In this document: in pieces, positions 43,548-52,421 of the stretch | How the letters are laid out: each line of letters opens with the position of its first letter | Position numbering within the stretch: position 1 is the first letter of the stretch | Assembly: GCA_002344355.1 (NCBI GenBank) | Contig: DDTN01000027.1 | Coordinates: forward strand, 1-64,000 | DNA: 64,000 nt | Reading direction: 5' to 3' | From: Proteobacteria bacterium UBA2363 | Lineage (GTDB): Bacteria > Pseudomonadota > Gammaproteobacteria > Xanthomonadales > UBA2363 | Made by a program: the position numbers and the translations under genes | The notes under the pieces: model-generated | Database searches by the model: none | What the model saw: only the letters and a program-made list of their open reading frames with translations | What the model was told of the DNA's origin: nothing

Positions 43548-44477
43548 ATGATCGTCGTCACCCGCATTGCGCTGCGAACGCTGTCCGCCGCCTTCCTCGC
43601 CGCCGCCCTGCCCGTCCACGCCGACGCGCCCTGCCCCGGCACCGTCTACGGCAAGGGCGCGCGGGCCATCTGCCTGCCGATGGGCGCCGCCTCGTTCGCC
43701 GACGAGGTGGTGTCCTTCGAGCGCTCGGCGCGCCCCGCCGAGCCGACCTGGGATGCGCCCGAACAGGCCCTGGGCGAGCCCGACTACACCCGGCCCAGCG
43801 CGCCGGGCTACGTGTCGCTGGGCTGCCACGGCGTGCTGGTGCTGCGCTTCGTCGACAACGTGCTGGTCGACGTCGACGGGCCGGACCTGTACGTGTTCGA
43901 GGTCGGGCCGATGGTCGAGGCCACCGATCTGGAAATCTCTGCGGACGGCAGCCAGTGGCTGCCGGTCGGCCGCATCGAGGGCGCCCGTTCCGAGGTCGAC
44001 ATCGCCGGCGTTGCCACCCCGGGCACCGGCTACCCGTTCGTGCGCCTGACCAATGCCGGCAAGGCCTGCGGCGGTCGCTCGCCGGGCGCCGACATCGATG
44101 CGGTGGCGGCGGTCGGCTCGGCGCTGCGCCTGAGCCTGGACAGCGCGGTGCTGTTCGACTCCGGGCAGTCGGCGCTGAAGGCGCAGGCCCATGCCGCCCT
44201 GGAGGAACTGGCCGGCCGTCTGCGCAGTCATGGCCGGGGCACCCGGATCACCATCGAGGGGCACACCGATTCGGTAGGCAGCGATGCCGACAACCTGGCG
44301 CTGTCGCTGGCGCGTGCGCAGGCGGTGCGCGCCTTCCTGCTCGAGCGCATCGAGCTGCCGGCATCCCAGGTCGAGATCGCCGGCCACGGCGAGTCGCGAC
44401 CGGTCGCCAGCAACGACGACGAGGCCGGGCGCGCGCGCAACCGCCGCGTCGACCTGCTGGTGCGACCGGGCGGCTGA
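43548..44477 (+). CDS. OmpA-family surface protein with N-terminal beta domain
   Basis: 309 residues: signal peptide about 1-26, a beta-rich N-terminal domain (about 40-190; DAPEQALGEPDYTR, VSLGCHGVLVLRFVDNVLVDVDGPDLYVFEVG) that resembles the F5/8-like domain often found before OmpA, and an OmpA C-terminal domain (about 200-305) with ALEELAGRLRSHGRGTRITIEGHTDSVGSDADNLALSLARA (in pieces) and the peptidoglycan-binding Asp/Arg of EGHTD and NRRVDLLV. Probably anchored to peptidoglycan. Confidence 0.88.
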   Translation: MIVVTRIALRTLSAAFLAAALPVHADAPCPGTVYGKGARAICLPMGAASFADEVVSFERSARPAEPTWDAPEQALGEPDYTRPSAPGYVSLGCHGVLVLRFVDNVLVDVDGPDLYVFEVGPMVEATDLEISADGSQWLPVGRIEGARSEVDIAGVATPGTGYPFVRLTNAGKACGGRSPGADIDAVAAVGSALRLSLDSAVLFDSGQSALKAQAHAALEELAGRLRSHGRGTRITIEGHTDSVGSDADNLALSLARAQAVRAFLLERIELPASQVEIAGHGESRPVASNDDEAGRARNRRVDLLVRPGG

Positions 44478-44549
44478 GCCGCGGCGGCGCGCCGGGGGCC
44501 GGGCCATACCGTTGCGTATAGACTGCCCCCTGCTTCCGGGAACACCGCC

Positions 44550-45356
44550 ATGGCCGAGGGCGAACGCATCCTGATCACCGGCGCCGGCAGCGGCCTGGGC
44601 CGCGCGCTGGCGCTGCGCCATGCGGCACTGGGCGACCGCGTGGTCTGCGCCGACATCGAGCCGGCGCGGGCGCTGGACACCGCGGCGACGATCGAGGCGG
44701 CCGGCGGCCATGCTTTGGCGCTGGCGGTCGACGTCGCCGACCCGGCCGGCGTCGAGGCGCTGCGCGCCCAGGTCGAGACGCTTTGGGGCGGCATCGACGT
44801 GCTGATCAACAACGCCGGGGTCAGCAGCGCCGGCAGCGTCGCCGACACCGGCCTGGACCTGTGGCGCTGGACGCTGGACATCAACCTGATGGGCGTGGTG
44901 CACGGCTGCCGCAGCTTCCTGCCCGGCCTGCTGGCGGCCGGCCGCGGCCGTATCGTCAACATCGCCTCGTTCGCGGCGCTGGCCGGCGCGCCGGGCATCG
45001 CGCCCTACGCGGTCGCCAAGGCCGGCGTGGTGGCGCTGTCGGAATCGCTGCGCGCCGAACTCGATGGCAGCGGGGTGACGGTCAGCGTCGCCTGCCCGTC
45101 GTTCTTCCCGACCCGGCTGCTGGAGAACTTCCGGGCGCCGGCCGAGGGCTACCGGCACATGGCCGGCAAGCTGATGGCGGCCTCGCGCACGGATGCCGAT
45201 GCGGTGGCGCGGATCATCGTCGAGCAGGCGCGCGCCGGCCGCTTCCTGATCCTGCCGACGCCCGGCGAAGCCGGCCGCTGGCGTCTGAAGCGCTGGCTGC
45301 CGGCGCTCTACCACCACCTGCTGATGAAGCGCGTGCGCGCGCGTCGCGGGCGCTGA
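44550..45356 (+). CDS. Short-chain dehydrogenase/reductase
   Basis: 268 residues. SDR Rossmann TGAGSGLGRALALR (about 9-22), NNAG in VLINNAGVSS, catalytic S-Y-K in NIASFAALAGAPG and YAVAKAG. Substrate unknown; the C-terminus (RWLPALYHHLLMKR) is basic. Upstream neighbour of the reductase-like gene at 45578. Confidence 0.93.
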   Translation: MAEGERILITGAGSGLGRALALRHAALGDRVVCADIEPARALDTAATIEAAGGHALALAVDVADPAGVEALRAQVETLWGGIDVLINNAGVSSAGSVADTGLDLWRWTLDINLMGVVHGCRSFLPGLLAAGRGRIVNIASFAALAGAPGIAPYAVAKAGVVALSESLRAELDGSGVTVSVACPSFFPTRLLENFRAPAEGYRHMAGKLMAASRTDADAVARIIVEQARAGRFLILPTPGEAGRWRLKRWLPALYHHLLMKRVRARRGR

Positions 45357-45577
45357 CCCGTGGACCGGCCGCCTGCGTCGACTGGTCGGGCGCCGGTGGG
45401 CGCGGGCATCCGCCGCTCTGGCGCCTTGCGAGTCATCCTCGGCCATCCCGTCGGCGACCAGGGCGGTGCGCGCGACCTGGCAGCCTCCGGGCGGGCACGC
45501 GCAAGGCGCGACCCGACCGATCCACCCCGCCACCACCGCGCCCGGCAAGGGCGCACCGGACACAGGACACGAGAGCC

Positions 45578-46627
45578 ATGGCCAAGCTGCTGATCTACGG
45601 CGCCAACGGATACACCGGCCAACTGGTGGCGCGCCTGGCCGCGCAGCGCGGCCTCGATGCGGTGCTCGCCGGACGCAACGCCCAGGCGCTGGCCGCGCTG
45701 GCGACCGAGACCGGGTTCCCGGTGCGGGTGTTCGGCCTGGACGATGCCCAGGCCTTGCGCGCGGGGCTGGACGGCATCGCCGCGGTGCTGCATTGCGCAG
45801 GACCCTTCTCGAAGACCTGCGCGCCGATGCTGGAGGCCTGCCTGGCGGCGGGCGTCCACTACCTGGACATCACCGGCGAGATCGACGTGTTCGCGCACTG
45901 CCACGCCCAGGATGCCCGGGCGCGGGCGGCCGGCATCGTGGTGCTGCCGGGCAGCGGCTTCGATGTCGTGCCCACCGACTGCCTGGCGGCGATGCTGCAC
46001 CAGCGGCTGCCCTCGGCCACGCATCTGGTCCTGGCATTCGAAGCCGGCGGCGGGCCCAGTCCCGGCACCGCCAGGACCAGCGTCGAGGGCCTGGCCGGCG
46101 GCGGCCGGGCACGCATCGACGGCGAACTGCGCCGGGTGCCGCTGGCCTGGAAGACGCGCCGCTTCGAGCGCGACGGCCAGCAGCGCACGGCGATGACGAT
46201 TCCCTGGGGCGACGTCTACACCGCCCACGTGTCGACCGGCATCGCCAACATCGAGACCTACATGGCGGTGCCGCCGGCCACCATCGCCCGCGCGCGGCGG
46301 ATGCGCCTGCTGCGGCCGCTGCTGGCCCTGGGCCCGGTGCAGCGCTGGCTGCTGCGCAAGGTCGACGCCAGCGTCCGCGGCCCGGATGCGGAGCGGCGCA
46401 GCCGCACCGGCTGCCATGTCTGGGGCGAAGTGCGCGACGACGCGGGCCGGATGCTGTCGCTGGCCCTGGTCACGCCGAACGGCTACGACCTCACCGCCAG
46501 CGCCGCCCTGGGCATCGCCGGACGCGTGCTGCGCGGCGACGCGCCGGCCGGCTTCCATACCCCCTCGACGCTGATGGGCGCCGAGTACGTGCTGTCGCTG
46601 CCGGGCGTGCGGCTGGTCGAGGACTGA
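45578..46627 (+). CDS. Saccharopine dehydrogenase-like / trans-acting enoyl reductase family protein
   Basis: 349 residues with a Rossmann start MAKLLIYGANGYTGQLVARLAAQ and later LHCAGPFSKTCAPMLEACLAAGVHYLDITGE (in two pieces) and GIVVLPGSGFDVVPTDCL, a pattern of the saccharopine-reductase-like/trans-acting enoyl reductase family. It may reduce or dehydrogenate lipid or amino-acid intermediates; the real reaction is unknown. ATG at 45578 after GAGAGCC. Confidence 0.88.
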   Translation: MAKLLIYGANGYTGQLVARLAAQRGLDAVLAGRNAQALAALATETGFPVRVFGLDDAQALRAGLDGIAAVLHCAGPFSKTCAPMLEACLAAGVHYLDITGEIDVFAHCHAQDARARAAGIVVLPGSGFDVVPTDCLAAMLHQRLPSATHLVLAFEAGGGPSPGTARTSVEGLAGGGRARIDGELRRVPLAWKTRRFERDGQQRTAMTIPWGDVYTAHVSTGIANIETYMAVPPATIARARRMRLLRPLLALGPVQRWLLRKVDASVRGPDAERRSRTGCHVWGEVRDDAGRMLSLALVTPNGYDLTASAALGIAGRVLRGDAPAGFHTPSTLMGAEYVLSLPGVRLVED

Positions 46628-46864
46628 CGCAGGCCGGCGCGCGCGGTCGGGCCGCTGCCGTCCGGTGCCGGCAGCGACCCGGAAGGCCGCCGGTCGATGG
46701 CTGGGCGGGTGGCGGATGCACGCGGCGCGCATGTCCTGCGCTCCCGCGACCTGCGATCGCCGCTCGCATCGCGTGCCCGCCCGCGTGCTCCCGTCGGCGG
46801 GCTCCGCGCACGCCCCGTGCGCGCCATCGGGGCATCGACTCCGAAACACCGCCCTCTCCCCCAG

Positions 46865-46891
46865 CCCCTCTCCCGCGCCGCGGGAGAGGGG
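46865..46891. repeat. Palindromic intergenic repeat, copy 5
   Basis: CCCCTCTCCCGCG-C-CGCGGGAGAGGGG, perfect 13-base arms. The 435-base gap 46628-47062 holds copies 5 and 6 and the ATTCCCG tandem repeat, with no gene visible. Confidence 0.9.
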
Positions 46892-46902
46892 AGCAGATCA
46901 CG

Positions 46903-46938
46903 CCCCGATTCCCGATTCCCGATTCCCGAGTCCCGGAG
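46903..46938. repeat. GATTCCC tandem repeat
   Basis: Four consecutive seven-base units GATTCCC/GAGTCCC between palindromic copies 5 and 6. Resembles the tandem GATTCCC runs found with such elements in Xanthomonad genomes. Confidence 0.85.
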
Positions 46939-46946
46939 TGGCAGGG

Positions 46947-47000
46947 ACACCGCACTTCTCCCCTCCCCCGCTTGCGGGGGAGGGGCCGGGGGAGAGGGCC
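46947..47000. repeat. Palindromic intergenic repeat, copy 6
   Basis: ACACCGCACTTCTCCCCTCCCCCGC..GCGGGGGAGGGGCCGGGGGAGAGGG. Almost identical to copies 3 and 4. Stops 60 bases before the end of the CotH/lamin-tail gene. Confidence 0.88.
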
Positions 47001-47062
47001 GGCGGTGCCGGGTGGCCGCCGGCGCGCCAGCCGCTCCGGAACGCCGCCCGTTGCGCGTGGCG

Positions 47063-49216
47063 CTATTCGAAGCCGTCGGCGAAGATCACGTCGCCGCCGC
47101 AGCCTGCCGCGTCGAACTGGCCGGGCGTGCCGAGATCCGCCCCGCTCGACGCCCACGACCCGAAGCCGTCGCCGAGGGCCGACAACTGCCAGCCGGCCAC
47201 CTGGTTCTCGCCGATGAAGACGCAGTCGGCCTGGCCGCTGCGGTTCTGGGTGCGAATGGTGCCCGGGTAGGTCTGGTCGCCGTAGAACAGGCGGTCGTGC
47301 AGCGCGGATGCCGCGTCGTACAGGTGGATCTGGTCGTTGCGCCCGAGATTGTTGCCGGTGGCGACGCCGAGCTCGCCGATCACCTTCACCGTCGGCGCCA
47401 GGCCCCAGGCCAGCCGGAAGCCGGCGGCGTCGGCCTCGGTGACGATCACCGACTCGCCGGGCTGCACCACCCCGAACGCCGACAGGTCGAAGGCGCCCGG
47501 CACGGCGTTGCTGTCGTCCATGCTCCAGCCGCTCATGTCGATCGGCGCCGCCGACAGGTTGGTGAACTCGATGAACTCGCCGTTGGCACCGGCGTACATC
47601 CATTCGGTGATGCGCATGCCGTCGATGCCGCCCAGCGCGTACTCCAGCTGCAGGGGACCGCGCTCGGCCAGGGCCGGCGAGAAGCGCATCGAGGCGAAGG
47701 CGTTGCCGGCGGTCGCCGACACGTACCAGGCGACCCGCTGGCCAGCGCTGCCGGCCAGCGGGAACTGCGCGCCGTACACCCCGTCGCCGGCCGCGCCGTC
47801 GCCGGACTGGCCGTCGTCGCGCATCTCCACCCAGCCATAGCGGGCCGACGGCGACGGTCGCCAGTACAGCCGCACCTGCGCCACCGCGCTGCCCGCCGGC
47901 TGCACCCGCGCGGTCGCCCAGACCGGCTCGCCGGGCTCCGGCGTGTCGCTGGACGCCGCCACCTCGCTGATCGCCGGGCCGACCGCCACCAGCTCGCCGT
48001 TGCCGTCGAGGAAGCTCGCGCGCTGGTCGACGAACTGCTGGATGCCGACCAGGGTGCCGCCAGCCAGCCCGGACAGACCCAGGTTGACCGTGCTGGTGAA
48101 GTTGTTCTGGAACAGCGCGTAGGTATAGATCTTCTTGGGGTCGGCCTGCACGTGCGACTCGATCAGCGCCCGGTGCGCGGCGAAGATCGGCTCGAAATAA
48201 GTCCACTGCAGGTCCTGGCGCGCGGTGCGGTAGTGCGCCATGTAGCGCTGGCGAAGCTCGGGCACCGCCAGCACCCGGCTCAGCAGCGGCTTGTTTGTCT
48301 GGGTGAAGTTGCGGTTGATCGCCCAGCTGGTCTGGGTAAAGGTCTCGTTGGCGTCGCGCTGGAACAGGTGCATGCGACCGTCCAGCGGATCGGTGTAGGT
48401 CATGAAGTCGCAGCCCTTGTTGATGTAGCTGTCGTCGTCGGTGAGCAGGTTTTCCAGCACCACCGACCAGATCGACGGGTCGATCGCGAACAGGGCGTCG
48501 ATGTCCTGCCAGTTGGCCAGCGGCGTGTTGCTCAGCGCGTTGGTGACGGCGATCAGCGAGGCCAGCGGATCGGCCAGGCCGCCGTCGTTCTGGATCTCGT
48601 AGGCGACGTAGTTGGCCGGGCTGGTACCGGCGTAGGCCAGGCCGGGTCCGTTCGGGCGGTTGGCGCACTTGATGCGCAGGCCGTCGGCGTTGGCGAAGAA
48701 GTCGCGCAGCATCCGCTTGTCCGGCTGCTGCACGTTGTTGTAGACGCCCCAGTTCTGGCCGTTCAGGGTGACCAGCACGTGGTTGGCGCGCGGATTCGGG
48801 ACGAAGCGCGCCACGAAGTTGTTGTAAACCACCTCGCGGGTGAAGGTCGGGTCACGGAAGCCGTTGTTGAGATTGATGTTGTCGTAGCCCTGCACGTCCT
48901 GGTCGGCGTGCACGTGGTCGAGCTTGATCTTCAGCGAGAACTTCTCCGAGCCTGCCGGCAGCGCGGTGTACGAGGTGTTTCCGCGGATGCGCACGCCGAC
49001 GTCCGGATAGACCTGGCCGTCAATGGTCAGGTCGGCCAGGATGTAGGTCTCGGACACATAGTTGTTGCGCAGCCGCTGCAGCCAGTCGGCATCGTGGAAC
49101 TGCAGGGCGAAGGTGCGCAGCACCGTCGGGTCGTAGAGGTCCTGGGCGCCGGCAAGGGTGGCGGGCAGGACCAGCAGGACGAGAAGACGGGCCAGGCGAC
49201 GTGGCGAAAAGGACAT
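47063..49216 (-). CDS. CotH-kinase-like plus lamin-tail surface protein with IFADGFE tail
   Basis: 717 residues: signal peptide (about 1-24), CotH-type domain (about 30-420; VGVRIRGNTSYTALPAGSEK, FSLKIKLDHV, INLNNGFRDPTFTREVVYNNFV, DGRMHLFQRDANETF as the acidic motif), a linker with a beta-rich fibronectin-like part (about 440-555), a lamin-tail domain (about 560-680; ITEWMYAGANGEFIEFTNLS) and the C-terminal GGDVIFADGFE. CotH relatives phosphorylate protein on spores; these secreted bacterial versions are unstudied. GGGAGGG before ATG at 49216. Confidence 0.93.
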   Translation of the reverse strand: MSFSPRRLARLLVLLVLPATLAGAQDLYDPTVLRTFALQFHDADWLQRLRNNYVSETYILADLTIDGQVYPDVGVRIRGNTSYTALPAGSEKFSLKIKLDHVHADQDVQGYDNINLNNGFRDPTFTREVVYNNFVARFVPNPRANHVLVTLNGQNWGVYNNVQQPDKRMLRDFFANADGLRIKCANRPNGPGLAYAGTSPANYVAYEIQNDGGLADPLASLIAVTNALSNTPLANWQDIDALFAIDPSIWSVVLENLLTDDDSYINKGCDFMTYTDPLDGRMHLFQRDANETFTQTSWAINRNFTQTNKPLLSRVLAVPELRQRYMAHYRTARQDLQWTYFEPIFAAHRALIESHVQADPKKIYTYALFQNNFTSTVNLGLSGLAGGTLVGIQQFVDQRASFLDGNGELVAVGPAISEVAASSDTPEPGEPVWATARVQPAGSAVAQVRLYWRPSPSARYGWVEMRDDGQSGDGAAGDGVYGAQFPLAGSAGQRVAWYVSATAGNAFASMRFSPALAERGPLQLEYALGGIDGMRITEWMYAGANGEFIEFTNLSAAPIDMSGWSMDDSNAVPGAFDLSAFGVVQPGESVIVTEADAAGFRLAWGLAPTVKVIGELGVATGNNLGRNDQIHLYDAASALHDRLFYGDQTYPGTIRTQNRSGQADCVFIGENQVAGWQLSALGDGFGSWASSGADLGTPGQFDAAGCGGDVIFADGFE

Positions 49217-49637
49217 GACGAACCCTCCCCGGTGGCGCCGCGCGGCAGGCGACGGCGCGGGCGGCCGGGGGCACGCGTGGCGCCGGCCTGGCCCACCGGC
49301 AAGCCTAGCGCCTTGACGACCGGCAACCATGGAGGAATTCCGGAGGCGCCGAAGGGCGGCGCAGCGCGGGGGTGGCGCCCCCGATGGAGGGTCGCGCGCC
49401 TGGCGGCGGGCGTGGCGACTGCTGACGTACGGGCGCTGGTGACGGCGTCCGGCGCGCTGGCCGGATGCCCGCCGGGCGCGGCAACCCGATCCGGATCAAG
49501 GACATGGCATGCGCCCACCGATGCACGGGTGACTGGCCACCTGCGAATCGTGGCCGGGCGCCGTAATCGCCCGCCACCGATCCGGTAGGACAGGAAAAGC
49601 CAGGCCGCCTGCGCGGCCGCCCCCATCCACCCACCCG
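49217..49637. other. Divergent gap before the three tandem secreted genes
   Basis: About 420 bases of high-GC sequence without a supportable gene; probably holds the promoters of both divergent units. Confidence 0.4.
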
Positions 49638-49646
49638 GTGACCGCC

Positions 49647-50273
49647 ATGTCCACGCTCTCCCACAGCACTACCCGAGACGGACCGCGGCATGGCGTGGAC
49701 CGGCCGCCCTTTGGCCGCCTCACCCTGTCCGCTGCGGCCCACCTCGCGCTTGCGTTGGCGATCGGCATCGCCGGCGCGGGCCCGGCCCTCGCCGGGGTGC
49801 CGGAGGCGGCAACCGGGGCAGCCGGCCCGGCCGGGTCGGTGTCGGTCCTGGGCCTCGAGTTCCGCGGCGACCGCACGCCGTTCGAGTTCTCCTCCTCGCT
49901 GGACAGCGGGGCCCTGTGGTGCAGCGGTGCCATCAGCGTCGCCGAGGCCCGCCTGGCCCTGCCCGACGGCGCCCAGTTGCTGGAGATGCGGGTCTGGGGC
50001 ACCGATGACCTGCCCAGCCACGGCCTGCGGGTCAGCCTGGTGGAGAGCTGCCTGCCCAACCTGCTGCCCGCCGCAACGCCGGTGAATACCGTCCTGGGCC
50101 AGCTGGAAAGCGTCGGTTCGCCGCTGCACTACACCCAGGCGCTGGCGCTGGACCCGGCGCCGGTGGTCGACAGCCGCGATTGCACCTACTGGGTGCGCGC
50201 GCAGTTCGCGCCGCTGTGCGCCGGCGGCGGCTCGCTGGCGGTGCGCAAGGTGCGTGTGAGGTACCAGCGATGA
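49647..50273 (+). CDS. Secreted protein of tandem family, member 1
   Basis: 208 residues from ATG 49647 (GTG at 49638 is an alternative). Signal peptide about 22-52. Body: FEFSSSLDSGALWCSGAISVAEARLALPDG..LLEMRVWGTDDLPSHGLRVSLVESCLPN (in pieces), VDSRDCTYWVRAQFAPLC. Shares with the next two genes a pattern of a Cys near the first strand, 'VWg.D' after it, a Cys about 20 later, then a D-C-x-Y/F-W/L pair and a closing VRV. No GFE tail. Function unknown. Confidence 0.8.
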   Translation: MSTLSHSTTRDGPRHGVDRPPFGRLTLSAAAHLALALAIGIAGAGPALAGVPEAATGAAGPAGSVSVLGLEFRGDRTPFEFSSSLDSGALWCSGAISVAEARLALPDGAQLLEMRVWGTDDLPSHGLRVSLVESCLPNLLPAATPVNTVLGQLESVGSPLHYTQALALDPAPVVDSRDCTYWVRAQFAPLCAGGGSLAVRKVRVRYQR

Positions 50274-50878
50274 TGCGGCGCGCGAACTTCCGCCTGCGCC
50301 CGGCAGGCAACGCGAGGTGGCTGGCGTCCGGCCTCCTGCTGTTGGCCGGTGCCGCGCCTGCCACCGACGCGCCAGCCGGCGGCACCGCGCCGGCGAACGA
50401 CTTCCGGACGACCATTGCCCGGGCCGGGTTCCCTGCCCTGTCCACGGACCTCTCGTCCGGCGAGACCTCCTACAGCTGCGGCAACCTTGCGGTGCGCGTT
50501 ACCCCGCACCGCGTCCGCTACCCCTTCTCCCTGCCCGACGACAGCGGACCGGTGGCGGTCGATGTCTGGACCACCGCGTTCAGCGGCGCGCCCAGCCTGG
50601 AGCTGCGCGTCCGGGTGTCGTGCCTGTCCGGGCAGCAGCTGCTGCCGGTCACCCAGACCCTGAATGCCCTCACCCTGCCGGGCACGGCCGGCTCGCAACG
50701 GGTGACCATCGCCGTGACCGATCCCGGGGTGCCCGCCGAGGACTGCCGGTTCTGGCTCGAGGCTGCGTTCGCGCTGGACGCCACGCCGTGTTCCAGCCGC
50801 TGGATCCTGGACAAGGTGCGCGTGACCTCGCGCGTGCGCGACCGGATCTTCCGATCGCGGTTTCCCGCGACGCCCTGA
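50270..50878 (+). CDS. Secreted protein of tandem family, member 2, with degenerate tail
   Basis: 202 residues; ATG overlaps the previous stop (ATGA). Signal peptide about 14-32 (RWLASGLLLLAGAAPATDA). Body: TSYSCGNLAVRVTPHRVRYPF..VDVWTTAFSGAPSLELRVRVSC (in pieces), AEDCRFWLEAAFALDATPCSS. The end, RDRIFRSRFPATP, resembles the IFxDGFE tail with DG changed to SR. Paralogue of members 1 and 3. Confidence 0.8.
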   Translation: MMRRANFRLRPAGNARWLASGLLLLAGAAPATDAPAGGTAPANDFRTTIARAGFPALSTDLSSGETSYSCGNLAVRVTPHRVRYPFSLPDDSGPVAVDVWTTAFSGAPSLELRVRVSCLSGQQLLPVTQTLNALTLPGTAGSQRVTIAVTDPGVPAEDCRFWLEAAFALDATPCSSRWILDKVRVTSRVRDRIFRSRFPATP

Positions 50879-50893
50879 CCGGAGCCCGCATCC

Positions 50894-51562
50894 ATGACCC
50901 GCACGCTGCGCCCGCTCCTGCTTGCCTGCCTGGCCTGCCCCCCGGTGCTGGCCGACCCGCCGGCCCCGACCCACCGCCTGGTCACCGACCCGGACGAACG
51001 CGCCGCCTGGGGCGCGGAACCGGGCATCGATCTGTGGCTGCTGGCCGAGGCGCGCGCGGCCACGCCCGGCGAGCGGGCGGATCGGGTCCGCCAGCACGAG
51101 CAGACTGCGTTCAACCCGACCGTCAACACCGGACGCTGGGTCAGCGTGCAGGCCTCCCAGTTCCACAACGTCAACTCGAACCACGGCTACTCCACGCGCG
51201 GCGAGCTGATGTTCGCCCTGAGCGGTGCCGGCGCGCTCAACGCCATCGCGAACGTCGACCTTCCCGAGGATCGCCGACTGTCCTGGATGGATGTCTGGGG
51301 CGTCGACAGCCACCCCACGGCAAGCCTGGCAGTCAGCCTGTGGCGCCGCTGCACCGACGACGACGGGGCCGTCAGCACCGTACAGCTCGCCTCCGCATCG
51401 AGCGCTGCAGCCTTCGCCGGCGGCGCCTTCTTCTCCGATGTCCCGGTGGTGCATCCGCAGGGCATCGTCCAGCACGCGCACTGCGCCCACCACCTGCGCC
51501 TGTTCGTCACCGCCGCCAACCTCGGCGAGTCCATCGCCCTGCTGCGCGTGCGGCTGGAGTGA
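50894..51562 (+). CDS. Secreted protein of tandem family, member 3
   Basis: 222 residues; signal peptide about 1-20 (MTRTLRPLLLACLACPPVLA). Body: QFHNVNSNHGYSTRGELMFALSGAGALNAIANVDLPEDRRLSWMDVWGVDSHPTASLAVSLWRRC (in pieces), AHCAHHLRLFVTAANLGESIALLRVRLE. The 'LPEDxxLxxMDVWGVD...L.VSLxxxC' core aligns with member 1. No GFE tail. Function unknown. Confidence 0.8.
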   Translation: MTRTLRPLLLACLACPPVLADPPAPTHRLVTDPDERAAWGAEPGIDLWLLAEARAATPGERADRVRQHEQTAFNPTVNTGRWVSVQASQFHNVNSNHGYSTRGELMFALSGAGALNAIANVDLPEDRRLSWMDVWGVDSHPTASLAVSLWRRCTDDDGAVSTVQLASASSAAAFAGGAFFSDVPVVHPQGIVQHAHCAHHLRLFVTAANLGESIALLRVRLE

Positions 51563-51698
51563 CCGGCCGGCGGGCATGGCCCGAATCGCCTTCGGGAACC
51601 TACCGGAACCTGCCCCACGCGGCTGCGCACGAGGCGGGCACAGGGCCAGACAGGCAACCCGGGGCGATGCATGCTGTCCTGCGGCAACAGGGCACCTG

Positions 51699-52421
51699 CT
51701 ATTGCTCGAAACCGTCGGCGAACATCGCATCCACGACGGGCCGGCCGATCTGGATGGAGTCGATGCTCAGCTTCGATTCCGGCGGCGAGTTGAAGTCCAG
51801 GCCGAACGACAAGGAACCGATGCCACGGCCGTCGGCCGGCGGCGACAAAGGCCGGTCGACCAGGACGGTCTGGTCGCCGATCCCGAAGCTCCAGACGCGG
51901 GCGTCCAGGTCGTACAGGAACCAGGGGCGCAACGTGGTCCCGGCGCTCCAGCCGCCCGGCACCAGCACGAAGCCGGCGCCGTCGCCGACCTGCATCTGGC
52001 CGCTGGAATTCAGCCTGAGGCCGCCGAAATTGCGGGCGGAGGTTCCGGCTTCGCGGATCGCGACCAGGTGCGTGGTGGCGGTCTGCGGCAACAGCTCGAA
52101 CTCGATCAGGAGCTCGCCGTCGGTGACTTCGACGCCGTCGGGCAGCTCGAAACGCACGAAGGAAGCGGTCGACGACGGGGCCGCCCAGGCCAGCTCCAGG
52201 CTGCGGCTGACCATCGGCGTGTCGCGCACCACGGCCGACAGCAGGTCTGACACCGACACCGGCTGGCCGGCGGCGGCGCCGCCCAGGCCGATCGGCTGGT
52301 CGACCGGCTGGTCCTGGAAGTCGGCATCGAGCGAGAGCGCCATGGGCGTCGCGGACGCCGCCAGGGGCAGCACGATCAGGCCGGCAAGCAGCCGGCAGCG
52401 ACGCATGCGGAACAGGTTCAT
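51699..52421 (-). CDS. Secreted beta-rich protein with MFADGFEQ tail
   Basis: 240 residues; signal peptide about 1-24. A jelly-roll-like body (SLELAWAAPSSTASFVRFEL, GELLIEFELLPQTATTHLVA, WFLYDLDARVWSFGIGDQTV) that resembles carbohydrate-binding or lectin-like folds, ending GRPVVDAMFADGFEQ. Its ATG shares one base with the preceding lipoprotein stop. Ligand unknown. Confidence 0.88.
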   Translation of the reverse strand: MNLFRMRRCRLLAGLIVLPLAASATPMALSLDADFQDQPVDQPIGLGGAAAGQPVSVSDLLSAVVRDTPMVSRSLELAWAAPSSTASFVRFELPDGVEVTDGELLIEFELLPQTATTHLVAIREAGTSARNFGGLRLNSSGQMQVGDGAGFVLVPGGWSAGTTLRPWFLYDLDARVWSFGIGDQTVLVDRPLSPPADGRGIGSLSFGLDFNSPPESKLSIDSIQIGRPVVDAMFADGFEQ

